Shown piece by piece: positions 34,711-43,322 of a stretch of DNA of 64,000 bases. The stretch lies in contig VGMN01000002.1 of NCBI GenBank assembly GCA_016866355.1, positions 1-64,000 on the forward strand. The letters run 5' to 3'. The notes below the pieces were generated by a model that was given only the letters and a program-made list of their open reading frames with translations, ran no database searches and was not told the origin of the DNA. This DNA comes from Bacteroidota bacterium. Lineage in GTDB: Bacteria > Bacteroidota > Bacteroidia > Chitinophagales > Chitinophagaceae. Position numbers and translations under genes: made by a program. Within the stretch, counting starts at the first letter, position 1, and each line of letters opens with the position of its first letter.

Positions 34711-35946
34711 ATGTGTATGAGTCAAAAGCATTCCATTTTTAATCTGGCTGTAGTTGTTGCTGCGCTGGGTTATTTTGTAGACATCTATGATTTATTACTA
34801 TTTGGAATTATTCGTGTGCCAAGTTTGGAGGCATTAGGGCTGTCTCCAGCTGATGTAAAAACCAGCGGGGAGCAGATTCTGCAATGGCAAATGTGGGGCT
34901 TATTAATCGGAGGAATTGTTTCGGGAGTCATTGGTGATAAGCGAGGAAGACTTAGCGTATTATTTGGATCCATTATACTTTATTCACTGGCTAATATTGC
35001 CAACGGATTTGTTGAAACGGTAGAACAATACAAATGGATCAGGTTTATTGCAGGATTAGGTTTGGCAGGAGAATTAGGGGCTGGCATAACCTTAGTGGCG
35101 GAAATTGTTCCAAAAGCAAAGAGAGGAGTGGCCACCTCATTGGTAGCTGGTATTGGTCTTACCGGTGCAGTTTTAGCTTATTTTATGAAAGAGCTTTTTG
35201 ACTGGCGAACTTGTTATTTTATTGGGGGAGGGCTTGGTATTTTGTTGTTGCTGCTTCGTATTTCTGTTTTTGAATCAGGACTGTACAATCAGGTAAAGAC
35301 ACAAAAAGTAGCAAGGGGTAATTTTCTTTCGTTCTTTACCAATGCGGATCGTTTCAAACGTTATTTGCTTGGGATATTGATTGGGCTTCCTACTTGGTTT
35401 GTTATTGGCGTATTGGTTACTTTTTCTAATGATTTCGCAAAAGAATTTGGAATTACTGAAAAGATTGATCCAGGAAAGGCAATAATGTTTGCCTATGCTG
35501 CCATTTCATTGGGAGACATTTTAATTGGTTTAATTAGTCAACAGCTTCAAAGTCGTAAAAAAGCTTTGTTTATTTTTTATGCTATCACCATCTTATTCAT
35601 GGTGGCTTACTTTACGATGCTTTGGGAAGGTACTGCCACACAGTTGTATTGGATATGTGCAGGTTTGGGTTTCGGTACTGGTTTCTGGGCCATTTTTGTG
35701 ACCATGGGCGCAGAGCAGTTTGGAACAAATCTCAGAGCCACAGCAGCTACTACCATTCCTAATATGGTTAGAGGGATGCTTGCTATATTTATTCTACCAT
35801 TGTTTAAATGGTTGGAGCGTTTTCCTTCTTTAGGGTATGTTGATGCAGGAATCTATACAGGAATTATCATTATGGCAATTACGCTTTTGGCTGCTGCCCT
35901 AACGCGCGAAACTTTTCACAAGGATTTGGATTATCTGGAAGAGTAG
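34711..35946 (+). CDS. MFS transporter
   Basis: About 411 residues. The track start lies inside dedA; ATG 34711, one base after the dedA stop, is preferred (ATG 34717 is possible). Twelve TM helices are expected. MFS signatures include 'GDKRGRLSVLFGS' between helices 2 and 3 and 'GLAGELGAGITLVAEIVPKAKRG' around helices 4-5. The protein resembles the metabolite:H+ symporter (ProP/ShiA-like) branch more than drug exporters, so uptake of an organic acid or zwitterion is likely; the substrate is unknown. The stop lies two bases from the ABC-F stop (convergent). Confidence 0.9.
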   Translation: MCMSQKHSIFNLAVVVAALGYFVDIYDLLLFGIIRVPSLEALGLSPADVKTSGEQILQWQMWGLLIGGIVSGVIGDKRGRLSVLFGSIILYSLANIANGFVETVEQYKWIRFIAGLGLAGELGAGITLVAEIVPKAKRGVATSLVAGIGLTGAVLAYFMKELFDWRTCYFIGGGLGILLLLLRISVFESGLYNQVKTQKVARGNFLSFFTNADRFKRYLLGILIGLPTWFVIGVLVTFSNDFAKEFGITEKIDPGKAIMFAYAAISLGDILIGLISQQLQSRKKALFIFYAITILFMVAYFTMLWEGTATQLYWICAGLGFGTGFWAIFVTMGAEQFGTNLRATAATTIPNMVRGMLAIFILPLFKWLERFPSLGYVDAGIYTGIIIMAITLLAAALTRETFHKDLDYLEE

Positions 35947-35948
35947 TG

Positions 35949-37835
35949 CTATAATTTTTCACTCAACTCAAGCCACCTTAATTCTTTTTGATCCAGGTCA
36001 TTTATTATCGTTTCAAGTTCTACTGCTGTTGCTTGCAGTGATTCAAAGGGTAGATTAGCTTCGTTTAACTTATTGGTTAATTCTTCTTTCAATTTTCCCA
36101 AGGATCCTAATTCTTTTTCCAGCTGTTCAAATTCTCTTCTTTCCTTGTAGCTGATTCTGTTCGCGGTATTAGTTTTTGGGGGTATTTCCAAGCCGTTATT
36201 CAGCTGGGAGGGTTCGCTGTGTGTTTCTTTGGGAGCTTGCAGTAAACCGCTTTTTTCTTCTCTTAGCTGGGTGTAATTACCTGGGAAGTCTTTGATTTCA
36301 CCTGCTCCGGCAAATACAAATAAATGATCCACTAATCGGTCCATAAAGTATCTATCGTGGGACACAATGAGTAAGCAGCCTGGGAATTCTAACAAAAAAT
36401 TTTCTAACACACTTAAGGTGGGTAGATCCAGATCGTTGGTAGGCTCGTCCAAAATCAAAAAATTAGGATTTTGATACAGCACAGACAATAAGTGCAACCT
36501 TCTTTTTTCACCTCCACTTAATTTACTGATAAATGTGTGCTGTTTATCTGGCTCAAAAAGGAATAGCTCTAAAAACTGTGCAGCAGTGAGCGAACCGCCT
36601 TTTTCTAGGGGGAAATTTTCAGCAATTGATTTGACATATTCAATTACTCGTTTATCCTCTTTTAGCTGCAGGCCTTGTTGTGAGTAGTATCCAAAAACAA
36701 TGGTTTCCCCCACATTGATTTTCCCACTGTCGGCCTCTTCAAGTCCTTGGATCACATGTAAAAATGTGGACTTACCTACGCCGTTTGGCCCTACTACGCC
36801 AATCCGTTCTCCACGTTTAAATGTATAGTCAAATCCTTTAAGAATGGGAAGCGAGCCGTACGCTTTAGTTACCTTTTTTAATTCCAGTATTTTTCCACCA
36901 AGTCGATTCATCTTTAATTGTAGCTGTAAGGTTTGCTCTTGGTAGTTTTGTTTTGCTTCTTTTTCAATTTGTCCAAATCGATCTTGACGACTTTTGCTTT
37001 TCACCGTTCTTGCACGCGGTTGTTTGCGCATCCATTCCAATTCCCTTCGATAAAGATTTCTGGTTTTTGCGGCAGTAGCCAATTCGCTTTCCATTCTGGC
37101 AGCTTTACGCTCTAGATAATCAGCGTAATCGCCTTGGTAGGTATAAAGCTTTCCCCGGTCAAGTTCCCATATTTCCCGGCAAACGGTATCTAAAAAATAG
37201 CGGTCGTGTGTAACCAGTAAAAGGGTAGTATTTTCACGGCATAAATAGGACTCCATCCATTCCACCATTTCTACATCAAGATGATTGGTGGGCTCATCCA
37301 TGATTAATAGCACCTTTTTATTTCCAAATCCAATGTCTATAAGGGTTTTAGCCAGTGCAATTCTCTTTTGTTGACCACCACTCAGTATTCCCACGGGCTT
37401 ATCAAGATGTTTTATAGCAAGCCTGCTTAAAATTTGCTTCACTTTTGCATCAGCGTCCCAAGCTTGTAGTTCATCCATTTTACTGATAGCATCTTCGACC
37501 AATTGTGGATCTTCCTTGGCTGTAGCAAACTCATAGGCTTGAATTGCTTTCATCACAGGGTGGTCATGAAAAAAAATATTTTCGGCTACCGTTTTGTCAA
37601 GTAGCAGCGAGGGGTTTTGTTCAAAGAATATAACGGTGACCTCTTTGTGTATCCAAAATTTACCTTTCTCCGGCTGTTCTTTTCCTGCCAATATTTTCAA
37701 TAAGGTTGACTTCCCAGTTCCGTTTTTTGCAATTAAAGCAATACGATCCCCCTCATTTATATGAAAACTTAGTTTTTCAAAAAGCGGTTTAATACCATAA
37801 CTTTTAGAGATATTTTCAACAGAGCAATAATGCAT
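35949..37835 (-). CDS. ABC-F family ATPase (Uup/EttA-like)
   Basis: A 628-residue soluble protein with two ABC domains and no TM segments. Domain 1 has Walker A 'NGTGKST' (38-44), signature 'LSGGQQKRIALAK' and Walker B 'LLIMDEPTNHLD'. Domain 2 has 'GPNGVGKST', 'LSGGEKRRLHLLS' and 'LILDEPTNDLD'. A charged linker separates them, and a coiled-coil C-terminal tail (about 545-628, 'KERREFEQLEKELGSL') is typical of Uup. Such proteins act on the ribosome or in DNA-related quality control. The gene has its own -7 box, so it is probably not a simple extension of the upstream run. Confidence 0.95.
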   Translation of the reverse strand: MHYCSVENISKSYGIKPLFEKLSFHINEGDRIALIAKNGTGKSTLLKILAGKEQPEKGKFWIHKEVTVIFFEQNPSLLLDKTVAENIFFHDHPVMKAIQAYEFATAKEDPQLVEDAISKMDELQAWDADAKVKQILSRLAIKHLDKPVGILSGGQQKRIALAKTLIDIGFGNKKVLLIMDEPTNHLDVEMVEWMESYLCRENTTLLLVTHDRYFLDTVCREIWELDRGKLYTYQGDYADYLERKAARMESELATAAKTRNLYRRELEWMRKQPRARTVKSKSRQDRFGQIEKEAKQNYQEQTLQLQLKMNRLGGKILELKKVTKAYGSLPILKGFDYTFKRGERIGVVGPNGVGKSTFLHVIQGLEEADSGKINVGETIVFGYYSQQGLQLKEDKRVIEYVKSIAENFPLEKGGSLTAAQFLELFLFEPDKQHTFISKLSGGEKRRLHLLSVLYQNPNFLILDEPTNDLDLPTLSVLENFLLEFPGCLLIVSHDRYFMDRLVDHLFVFAGAGEIKDFPGNYTQLREEKSGLLQAPKETHSEPSQLNNGLEIPPKTNTANRISYKERREFEQLEKELGSLGKLKEELTNKLNEANLPFESLQATAVELETIINDLDQKELRWLELSEKL

Positions 37836-37840
37836 AGGTG

Positions 37841-37872
37841 CAAAGGTACCGGTACTTTTTTAAGCGAGCCAA
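37841..37872 (-). promoter_or_regulatory. Promoter of the ABC-F gene with overlapping palindrome
   Basis: On the minus strand TTG (37870-37872) is followed after 21 bases by a perfect -7 box TACCTTTG (37841-37848), five bases before the ATG. The perfect 10-bp palindrome GTACCGGTAC (37846-37855) overlaps the box and could be an operator. Confidence 0.6.
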
Positions 37873-38507
37873 CTTATTAAGCAGCAAAGCAGGGCTACCA
37901 CTACTGCAGCAAGTGCTATTTGATATTTTTCTGAGGCCCACCTGTACTGTTGTGAAGCTACGTACTGTTTGACCTTTTGCTGACATGTTACATCATTCAG
38001 ACGGCAAATATTTTTTAGTAGTTCTTGTTGCGTGCCAAAGGGTAATTTAGTAAGACATTGCAAATACCGATCTGTAATTTGTTGGTTTAGTATAGTATCG
38101 TTAGCCGTATTTAATAGTGCAACAGAGGAAGGAGCCAATAAGAAAAGTATTGTTTGTTTGATGAAATCGGTATCTAATCGATAGCTATCCATTCGGTTAA
38201 CTTTTTTTTCAAATGCTATCATTGCCTGCAGGATGGCATAAGCATCACTTGGTGCAGCTAATGGTTTAGATCGGTATACTTGCTGAAGCCACCGTTGTTG
38301 TAAGTATTTTTCTTTCTTTATGGGGTCGCTTAATGTTTCATACGCCTCTTGGATCTCTTGAAAACTATAAATTTCTTGTGCTTCTCCCTGCTTAACATCG
38401 GGGTGTGTTACTCGAACGCGTTCTCGCCAAGCTTTTTTGATTATCATGGCAGTAGCTCCTGGTTCAACCCCTAGAATCTTATAATAGTCTCTGAAGGTGT
38501 TTGACAT
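37860..38507 (-). CDS. J-domain protein with C-terminal membrane anchor
   Basis: A 215-residue protein. Residues 6-66 are a J domain ('DYYKILGVEPGA', HPD at 35-37, 'FQEIQEAYETLSDP'), which recruits and stimulates Hsp70/DnaK. No Gly/Phe region or zinc finger follows, so it is a specialised co-chaperone, not DnaJ itself. Residues about 100-190 are helical and of unknown role, and a hydrophobic segment closes the protein (about 196-214, 'ALAAVVVALLCCLISWLA'), suggesting a tail anchor in the inner membrane. It starts two bases after the ATP-grasp-like gene and is the last member of that run. Confidence 0.88.
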   Translation of the reverse strand: MSNTFRDYYKILGVEPGATAMIIKKAWRERVRVTHPDVKQGEAQEIYSFQEIQEAYETLSDPIKKEKYLQQRWLQQVYRSKPLAAPSDAYAILQAMIAFEKKVNRMDSYRLDTDFIKQTILFLLAPSSVALLNTANDTILNQQITDRYLQCLTKLPFGTQQELLKNICRLNDVTCQQKVKQYVASQQYRWASEKYQIALAAVVVALLCCLISWLA

Positions 38508-38509
38508 AA

Positions 38510-39712
38510 TTATTGCTCAAAGTAACAGCATGTTCCGCCGACCCATGTTTTATCAAGGTTGTATCTGGTCCCAATCATTGCTCCTTTACTAATCCTACCT
38601 AGATTATTGACTGGAATTGGGGCGGCACCTCCCGGTAACCACCAATAGAATAATCGTATTTCTGCTTTTGCAAATCCATTGGGGGTTTCAATGCAATCAG
38701 CATAACTTACTTTTTTTTGCAAGATCCAGTTTTCAGGGTCTTGTATTTTTTCCAATTGGGGTTTAGTGATGTCCAATACAACTCCTTGGCCAGCAAATGA
38801 GAAAAGTGGTTTTAAGACATAGTTTTCTAAATCAGTTGGCAATTGTTTGATTTCGTGTAGGAAATAAGTTGGTGGAATATTTGGGTGGTGTAAAAATGGG
38901 AGGGTATACTTACTTATTCTATAAAACCAGTGCGGATGTATACACCATTCTACTGCTAGGTTGCCTTGAATAGTTGCCAATGCCGCTTTTATGGGCGCTG
39001 GCTGCTGGAGTAATTCATCAAAAATTAAACGATTATAAATTCTTTTAATTGGTTGCAACTCGTTGCCCCTGTAATAAAAAAGTTGATTATCCTTTCGGAT
39101 TAATTTAGTTATACAAATTGTTTTGATGCCGGTGATTTCTTCTGTCACCACAAAGTCAATTCTTGTTTTTTGCTTTTCTGGAAATAACTCTAATAATATA
39201 ACTTCAGCTGGTTTGTGATTTCCTAGTAATAGGTTTTTCAAATGCTTTTTATAGTCGCTGGGATTCAACTGACTGAGGTATGTAGTATACTCAACAGGTA
39301 TTGGAGTGGTTGCTCTATATGCTTCATCAAGAATAGCTTGGTAGGCAAATAGCGATGGGAATCCTTGTATTTCTATTAACTGAGGGCTTAATTGTTTGGA
39401 TCCATTTTTGCAAATTCCAAAGTCAAAGGCCAAGAAAAGGGGATTCCCCTCATTTCCTTTTAACTGTAGTTGATGGGGTATTGATTTATCTGTAAGGGCT
39501 GTGAAGGATGAAGATTGTATGACCGATAGGATGTATTGACAAGTGTCTAACATCTCTTTTGTGAATTGCTTCGATATAAAAAGAGGCGTTTCTGCTACTC
39601 TAAAATCCAGCTGTGAAGGATACTGTTGTTCTATCCAGTTAAGTAGTAATTGGTACTGCTTTTCTGTAAAGGCGTTATTAAACTGTTGTCTAATTGCTGG
39701 GATCATTGGCAA
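38510..39712 (-). CDS. ATP-grasp-like protein, possible amide ligase
   Basis: A 400-residue cytoplasmic protein that I do not recognise with certainty. Residues about 290-400 look like an ATP-grasp lobe: 'ENYVLKPLFSFAGQGVVLD' recalls the lysine/glycine loop of glutathionylspermidine-synthase-like ligases, then 'NWILQKKVSYAD', and 'AEIRLFYWW' with the kind of Arg these enzymes place near phosphate. The first 250 residues have no motif I can name. It lies between the J-domain gene (two-base gap) and the glutamine amidotransferase gene (five-base gap) in the amide-ligase run, which supports a ligase role. The reading of the fold is inference. Confidence 0.65.
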   Translation of the reverse strand: MPMIPAIRQQFNNAFTEKQYQLLLNWIEQQYPSQLDFRVAETPLFISKQFTKEMLDTCQYILSVIQSSSFTALTDKSIPHQLQLKGNEGNPLFLAFDFGICKNGSKQLSPQLIEIQGFPSLFAYQAILDEAYRATTPIPVEYTTYLSQLNPSDYKKHLKNLLLGNHKPAEVILLELFPEKQKTRIDFVVTEEITGIKTICITKLIRKDNQLFYYRGNELQPIKRIYNRLIFDELLQQPAPIKAALATIQGNLAVEWCIHPHWFYRISKYTLPFLHHPNIPPTYFLHEIKQLPTDLENYVLKPLFSFAGQGVVLDITKPQLEKIQDPENWILQKKVSYADCIETPNGFAKAEIRLFYWWLPGGAAPIPVNNLGRISKGAMIGTRYNLDKTWVGGTCCYFEQ

Positions 39713-39717
39713 TTATT

Positions 39718-40566
39718 TCAATTCCAATTTGCAGCTAAACTTGCGTAAGCTTGATTAAGAAAATTTGGTAGGATACGGGCTTGTGTCCATTTAATTTTAT
39801 CTGGATCTTGTAGGTGTGTTAGCATGTTTCTCAGCTTTTCTTCTCCATGGTTTTCGATGACCATTCTTCTTTTCTCCTCCTGATTCAGATAGTGTGTCAT
39901 TCCTTCCGGATCTGCCTCTGGGTGGAACTGTGTTCCAATTAAATAGGGGTTAAAACGTAAGCCCATAACAGCTCGCTCATACGGTACATGTGGCCGCTCT
40001 TTTTCAATGCATAATAATTGGCCTCCGATTTCTTTTAATTGGTCCATCCGTGGTTGTACAATTTGGTAATCTCTACTGTCCACGGCGTAGAATGGGTCCT
40101 CGAGTCCTTCAAAAATGATTTCTTTTTTTCCGACTTCTTGTAGGTGTATTGGGAAAACTCCAAATGAGGTTGATCTTCTTTTGCAAACTAATCCCGTGTT
40201 TAGATAACGGCAAGCTAGTTGAAATGAATAACAGATGAAGAAGACAAACTTTTTATTCAATTGTGAGGGGTCGCTATTCCATCGTTGTATTGCATCCAAC
40301 CATTTGCACCAAGCTATATCCCAGTCCTCGTATCTACTTTCTAATGGACTGCCTGGCCCCCCGCTAGAAATGTATGCTTGATAAGAAAGGTCTGGGATTT
40401 CTTTCTTGAGTCTCACCTCAAAGTAGTCAACTTGTATGTTGATGTTTTTTTCTTCGCTCCATTTTTTTAAGATGGTTTGAATACCCCGCATACCCTGGTT
40501 GGTAGCACCCTGGTAGAGGTCCAACACCGCCACACGAAATACCCTATTAGTTTTGTGTGTGATCAT
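39718..40566 (-). CDS. Class I glutamine amidotransferase-like protein
   Basis: A 282-residue GATase1 fold. 'YISSGGPGSPLE' resembles the oxyanion-strand region, 'FFICYSFQLA' carries the nucleophile Cys112, and 'IGTQFHPEADPEG' carries His215 and Glu217, completing the triad. The canonical nucleophile elbow G-x-C-x-G-x-Q is here I-C-Y-S-F-Q, with both glycines replaced. The enzyme may release ammonia from glutamine for the neighbouring ligases, or hydrolyse a gamma-glutamyl amide in its own right. Its ATG overlaps the amidohydrolase stop by four bases (translational coupling). Confidence 0.85.
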   Translation of the reverse strand: MITHKTNRVFRVAVLDLYQGATNQGMRGIQTILKKWSEEKNINIQVDYFEVRLKKEIPDLSYQAYISSGGPGSPLESRYEDWDIAWCKWLDAIQRWNSDPSQLNKKFVFFICYSFQLACRYLNTGLVCKRRSTSFGVFPIHLQEVGKKEIIFEGLEDPFYAVDSRDYQIVQPRMDQLKEIGGQLLCIEKERPHVPYERAVMGLRFNPYLIGTQFHPEADPEGMTHYLNQEEKRRMVIENHGEEKLRNMLTHLQDPDKIKWTQARILPNFLNQAYASLAANWN

Positions 40567-42203
40567 TTTTGTGAACTGTAAACTTTTTCTCCATTGATAA
40601 AGGTGCTTCTGATTTTTGTACTTAGTATTTCTGCTGGGCTGATATCCATCAAGTCTTTTTCAAGAATCACAAAGTCAGCCCATTTCCCTTTTTCTAAACT
40701 TCCTTTTTGTGATTCCTCAAAATTAGCCCGAGCCGCCCATGTAGTCATCCCTCTTAGGGCCTCTTGCCTGCTCAATGCTTCTTTAATTTGAAACCCATTG
40801 GCAGGCCAGCCTTTTGCGTCGGTTCTTGTTACGGCGGCATAAAAAGTTTTAAAAGGGGAAATGTCTTCAACGGGAAAGTCGGTGCCTAGCGGTATCCAGC
40901 CATTTTGCTTTAATAGTGACTGATATGCATACGCGTGAGAAATTCGCTCATTACCGAGACGCTCCTCCGCCCAATACATGTCTGACGTTGCGTGTGTCGG
41001 TTGTACGGATGGAATAATTTGGTATTGTCCAAAAAAATTAATGTCTGCTGGATCTACTACTTGTGCATGTTCTATCCTCCATCTTTTATTATCCCCTGTT
41101 GTGAGGTAACGTGCGTAGGTATTAAGTATGGTGCGATTTCCGCTGTCTCCAATTGCATGCGTATTCATTTGCCATCCATTCCTGTTACACCAATTAGCAA
41201 CACTATCAAAATGGGTTGGATCGCTTAATAGAAAGCCATGATGTCCTGCTCTGTCACTATACTCTTTTAATAAGCAAGCCCCTCGAGAGCCCAATGCACC
41301 ATCCCCATATACTTTAAAACTCCTAACAGTGAGACGATCGGTGATGAGTATACCATTTTTTTCAGCATAGGTATAATTAGCTTGCTTGTCGCTGAGCATA
41401 ACATATAACCGAATCAACAGGGAGCCATTTTTTTGTAACATTTTTAGTTGTTCAACTACCGATGCATCAAGGCCGCAGTCATCAATGGTAGTGAGTCCAA
41501 CTGCTAAGCAGTTTTCTTGTGCTTTTTTGATTGCTTTATTGAAAGCTTCTTCACTAACTGGTGGTATAATTTTATTTACCAGTTCCACCGCATTGTCAAT
41601 AAGTACACCTATTGGTTTACCGCCTTCCAGTAATACTTCGCCTCCTGTCATGGTTTCTCCTCCTTTGATTCCAGCTTGTTGTAAGGCATATTGGTTAGCT
41701 ATTGCAGCATGGCCATCCACTCTGGTAAGTAACACGGGTCTGTCTGGAAATAATTTATTAAGTAGGACGGGGTCTGGATATTTTTTGTCGGCCCAATCAT
41801 TTTGATCCCATCCTTCACCTAAAAGCCACCCAGTGGGATTTTCTTTTGCAAAATCTTGGAGTTTTTCAAGTATTTCCTCCCAGCTTTTAGTACCAACCAA
41901 GTTAACACGCAGCAAGTTGAGTGCATAGCCAACAAAATGTGCATGTGCATCTATGAAACCTGGGTAGATAAATTTCCCTTCCGCATCTAATTTTTCAGCA
42001 AATGAGTAACGGGCTGATAAAGCGGATGCGCTACCCGTGGCTACAATTTTCCCATTTTTGATGGCCATGGCCTCTGTCACAGTAAATAGAGAGTCTACCG
42101 TATAAATTTTTGCGTTGTATACTAGCAAGTCTGCCTTTTCACTTGTGCAAGCACTAAAGCATAAGGCAATACCAAGCACCAAGAAAATGTTTTTTAATTG
42201 CAT
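40563..42203 (-). CDS. Exported amidohydrolase (YtcJ-like), lipoprotein
   Basis: A 546-residue metal-dependent hydrolase of the amidohydrolase_3 branch. The signal peptide ends in the lipobox FSAC (Cys19), so it is periplasmic, attached to a membrane. The strand-1 metal site 'GFIDAHAHF' (HxH) is present, as are 'TRVDGHAAI', 'MNTHAIGDSGNR', 'RIEHAQVVDP' and 'LGTDFPVEDISPF', which supply the other His and Asp ligands. These enzymes cleave amide or C-N bonds; no specific substrate is readable. It is embedded in a run of otherwise cytoplasmic ligases, which is unusual. Confidence 0.9.
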   Translation of the reverse strand: MQLKNIFLVLGIALCFSACTSEKADLLVYNAKIYTVDSLFTVTEAMAIKNGKIVATGSASALSARYSFAEKLDAEGKFIYPGFIDAHAHFVGYALNLLRVNLVGTKSWEEILEKLQDFAKENPTGWLLGEGWDQNDWADKKYPDPVLLNKLFPDRPVLLTRVDGHAAIANQYALQQAGIKGGETMTGGEVLLEGGKPIGVLIDNAVELVNKIIPPVSEEAFNKAIKKAQENCLAVGLTTIDDCGLDASVVEQLKMLQKNGSLLIRLYVMLSDKQANYTYAEKNGILITDRLTVRSFKVYGDGALGSRGACLLKEYSDRAGHHGFLLSDPTHFDSVANWCNRNGWQMNTHAIGDSGNRTILNTYARYLTTGDNKRWRIEHAQVVDPADINFFGQYQIIPSVQPTHATSDMYWAEERLGNERISHAYAYQSLLKQNGWIPLGTDFPVEDISPFKTFYAAVTRTDAKGWPANGFQIKEALSRQEALRGMTTWAARANFEESQKGSLEKGKWADFVILEKDLMDISPAEILSTKIRSTFINGEKVYSSQK

Positions 42204-42212
42204 AAAGTAGAA

Positions 42213-43322
42213 TTATAAACCTGCCAAAAATTGTGAATGGATAAAGGAAGCCACTTCTTTGAGATCGCCAGTTTTTTCAAAAATGGCTAATTGCCTATCA
42301 GCGCCGGTCCCCTGTTGTAAAATGCTTTCTACTCCTTCAATACGCTCGCGACTGCCTAATTGGTCAAGCACTGGATCTAAAAAGTCTACCAATTCAAGAA
42401 TCAATGCACATGTATTTATTTCCTCCTCTTTCCCAAAATCAATTAATTGTCCATCTACCCCATATCGACTTGCTCGCCATTTATTTTCATTTAAAAGTGC
42501 CCGGGAGTATTGGATAAAGTTTAAATTTTTAGACCGTAACATATAAATGCGTGCGCAAATCGCTTGAAATAATGCTGCAATTGTAATTGTTTCGTCAACA
42601 GTCAAGGGAATGTCGCAGATTCTAAATTCAACAGTATTGAAATAGGGATGAACGCGTAGATCCCACCAAATCTTTTTTGCATTATCAATGCAATTAGTCT
42701 TGATGAGTAGTTTTACATAATTATCGTATGCTTCAATGCTATCAAAGGAGTCAGGAATCCCAGTGCGGGGGAATTTGTCAAATACTTTTGTGCGAAATGA
42801 TTTATAACCGGTTTTTCTTCCTTCCCAGAAGGGGGAATTAGTACTAAGGGCAAATATGTGAGGGAGAAAATAACGGGTGCTATTGGCAATATGATTTGCC
42901 ATTTCTCGGCTTTGCATCCCCACATGCACATGAAGTCCAAAAATTAAGTTACTACGTGCAGCTTCTTGTAATTCATTGACAATTTCGTTGTAACGAATAT
43001 GATCAGTAATTAATTGACTTTGCCAATGACTAAAGGGGTGCGTCCCTGCAGCGCCCATGGCAAATCCACAGGATGTTGCGATGGCACTCATATTTTTTCG
43101 AAGCATAGAAACGTCACGATAGGCTTCTTCTATGTCAGCACAAATATCAGTCCCAACCTCTACTACCGCTTGATGCATTTCTGCTTTTACCTTATCCTTT
43201 AGTAATTGTTGACCTGCCTGCACCAATTGCTGTTGATGGCTTTTTAGTTCGTAGGTAACCGGATCAAGTACCATGTACTCTTCCTCTACGCCTATGGTAA
43301 AAGTTTTATAATTTAAGTTCAT
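42213..43322 (-). CDS. GCS2-family carboxylate-amine ligase (YbdK-like)
   Basis: About 369 residues. The track start at 43397 would overlap the upstream gene by 92 bases. The Met at 43322 gives 'MNLNYKTFTIGVEEEYMVLD', which is how GCS2 ligases begin, and reduces the overlap to 17 bases. The acidic metal-binding motif 'GVEEEYMV', 'EVGTDICADIEEAY', 'LHVHVGMQSREMAN' and 'WWDLRVHPYFNTVEFRICD' are family signatures. YbdK-type enzymes couple the gamma-carboxylate of glutamate, or another carboxylate, to an amine using ATP. Together with the ATP-grasp partner upstream, it could build a two-step amide product. Confidence 0.92.
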   Translation of the reverse strand: MNLNYKTFTIGVEEEYMVLDPVTYELKSHQQQLVQAGQQLLKDKVKAEMHQAVVEVGTDICADIEEAYRDVSMLRKNMSAIATSCGFAMGAAGTHPFSHWQSQLITDHIRYNEIVNELQEAARSNLIFGLHVHVGMQSREMANHIANSTRYFLPHIFALSTNSPFWEGRKTGYKSFRTKVFDKFPRTGIPDSFDSIEAYDNYVKLLIKTNCIDNAKKIWWDLRVHPYFNTVEFRICDIPLTVDETITIAALFQAICARIYMLRSKNLNFIQYSRALLNENKWRASRYGVDGQLIDFGKEEEINTCALILELVDFLDPVLDQLGSRERIEGVESILQQGTGADRQLAIFEKTGDLKEVASFIHSQFLAGL

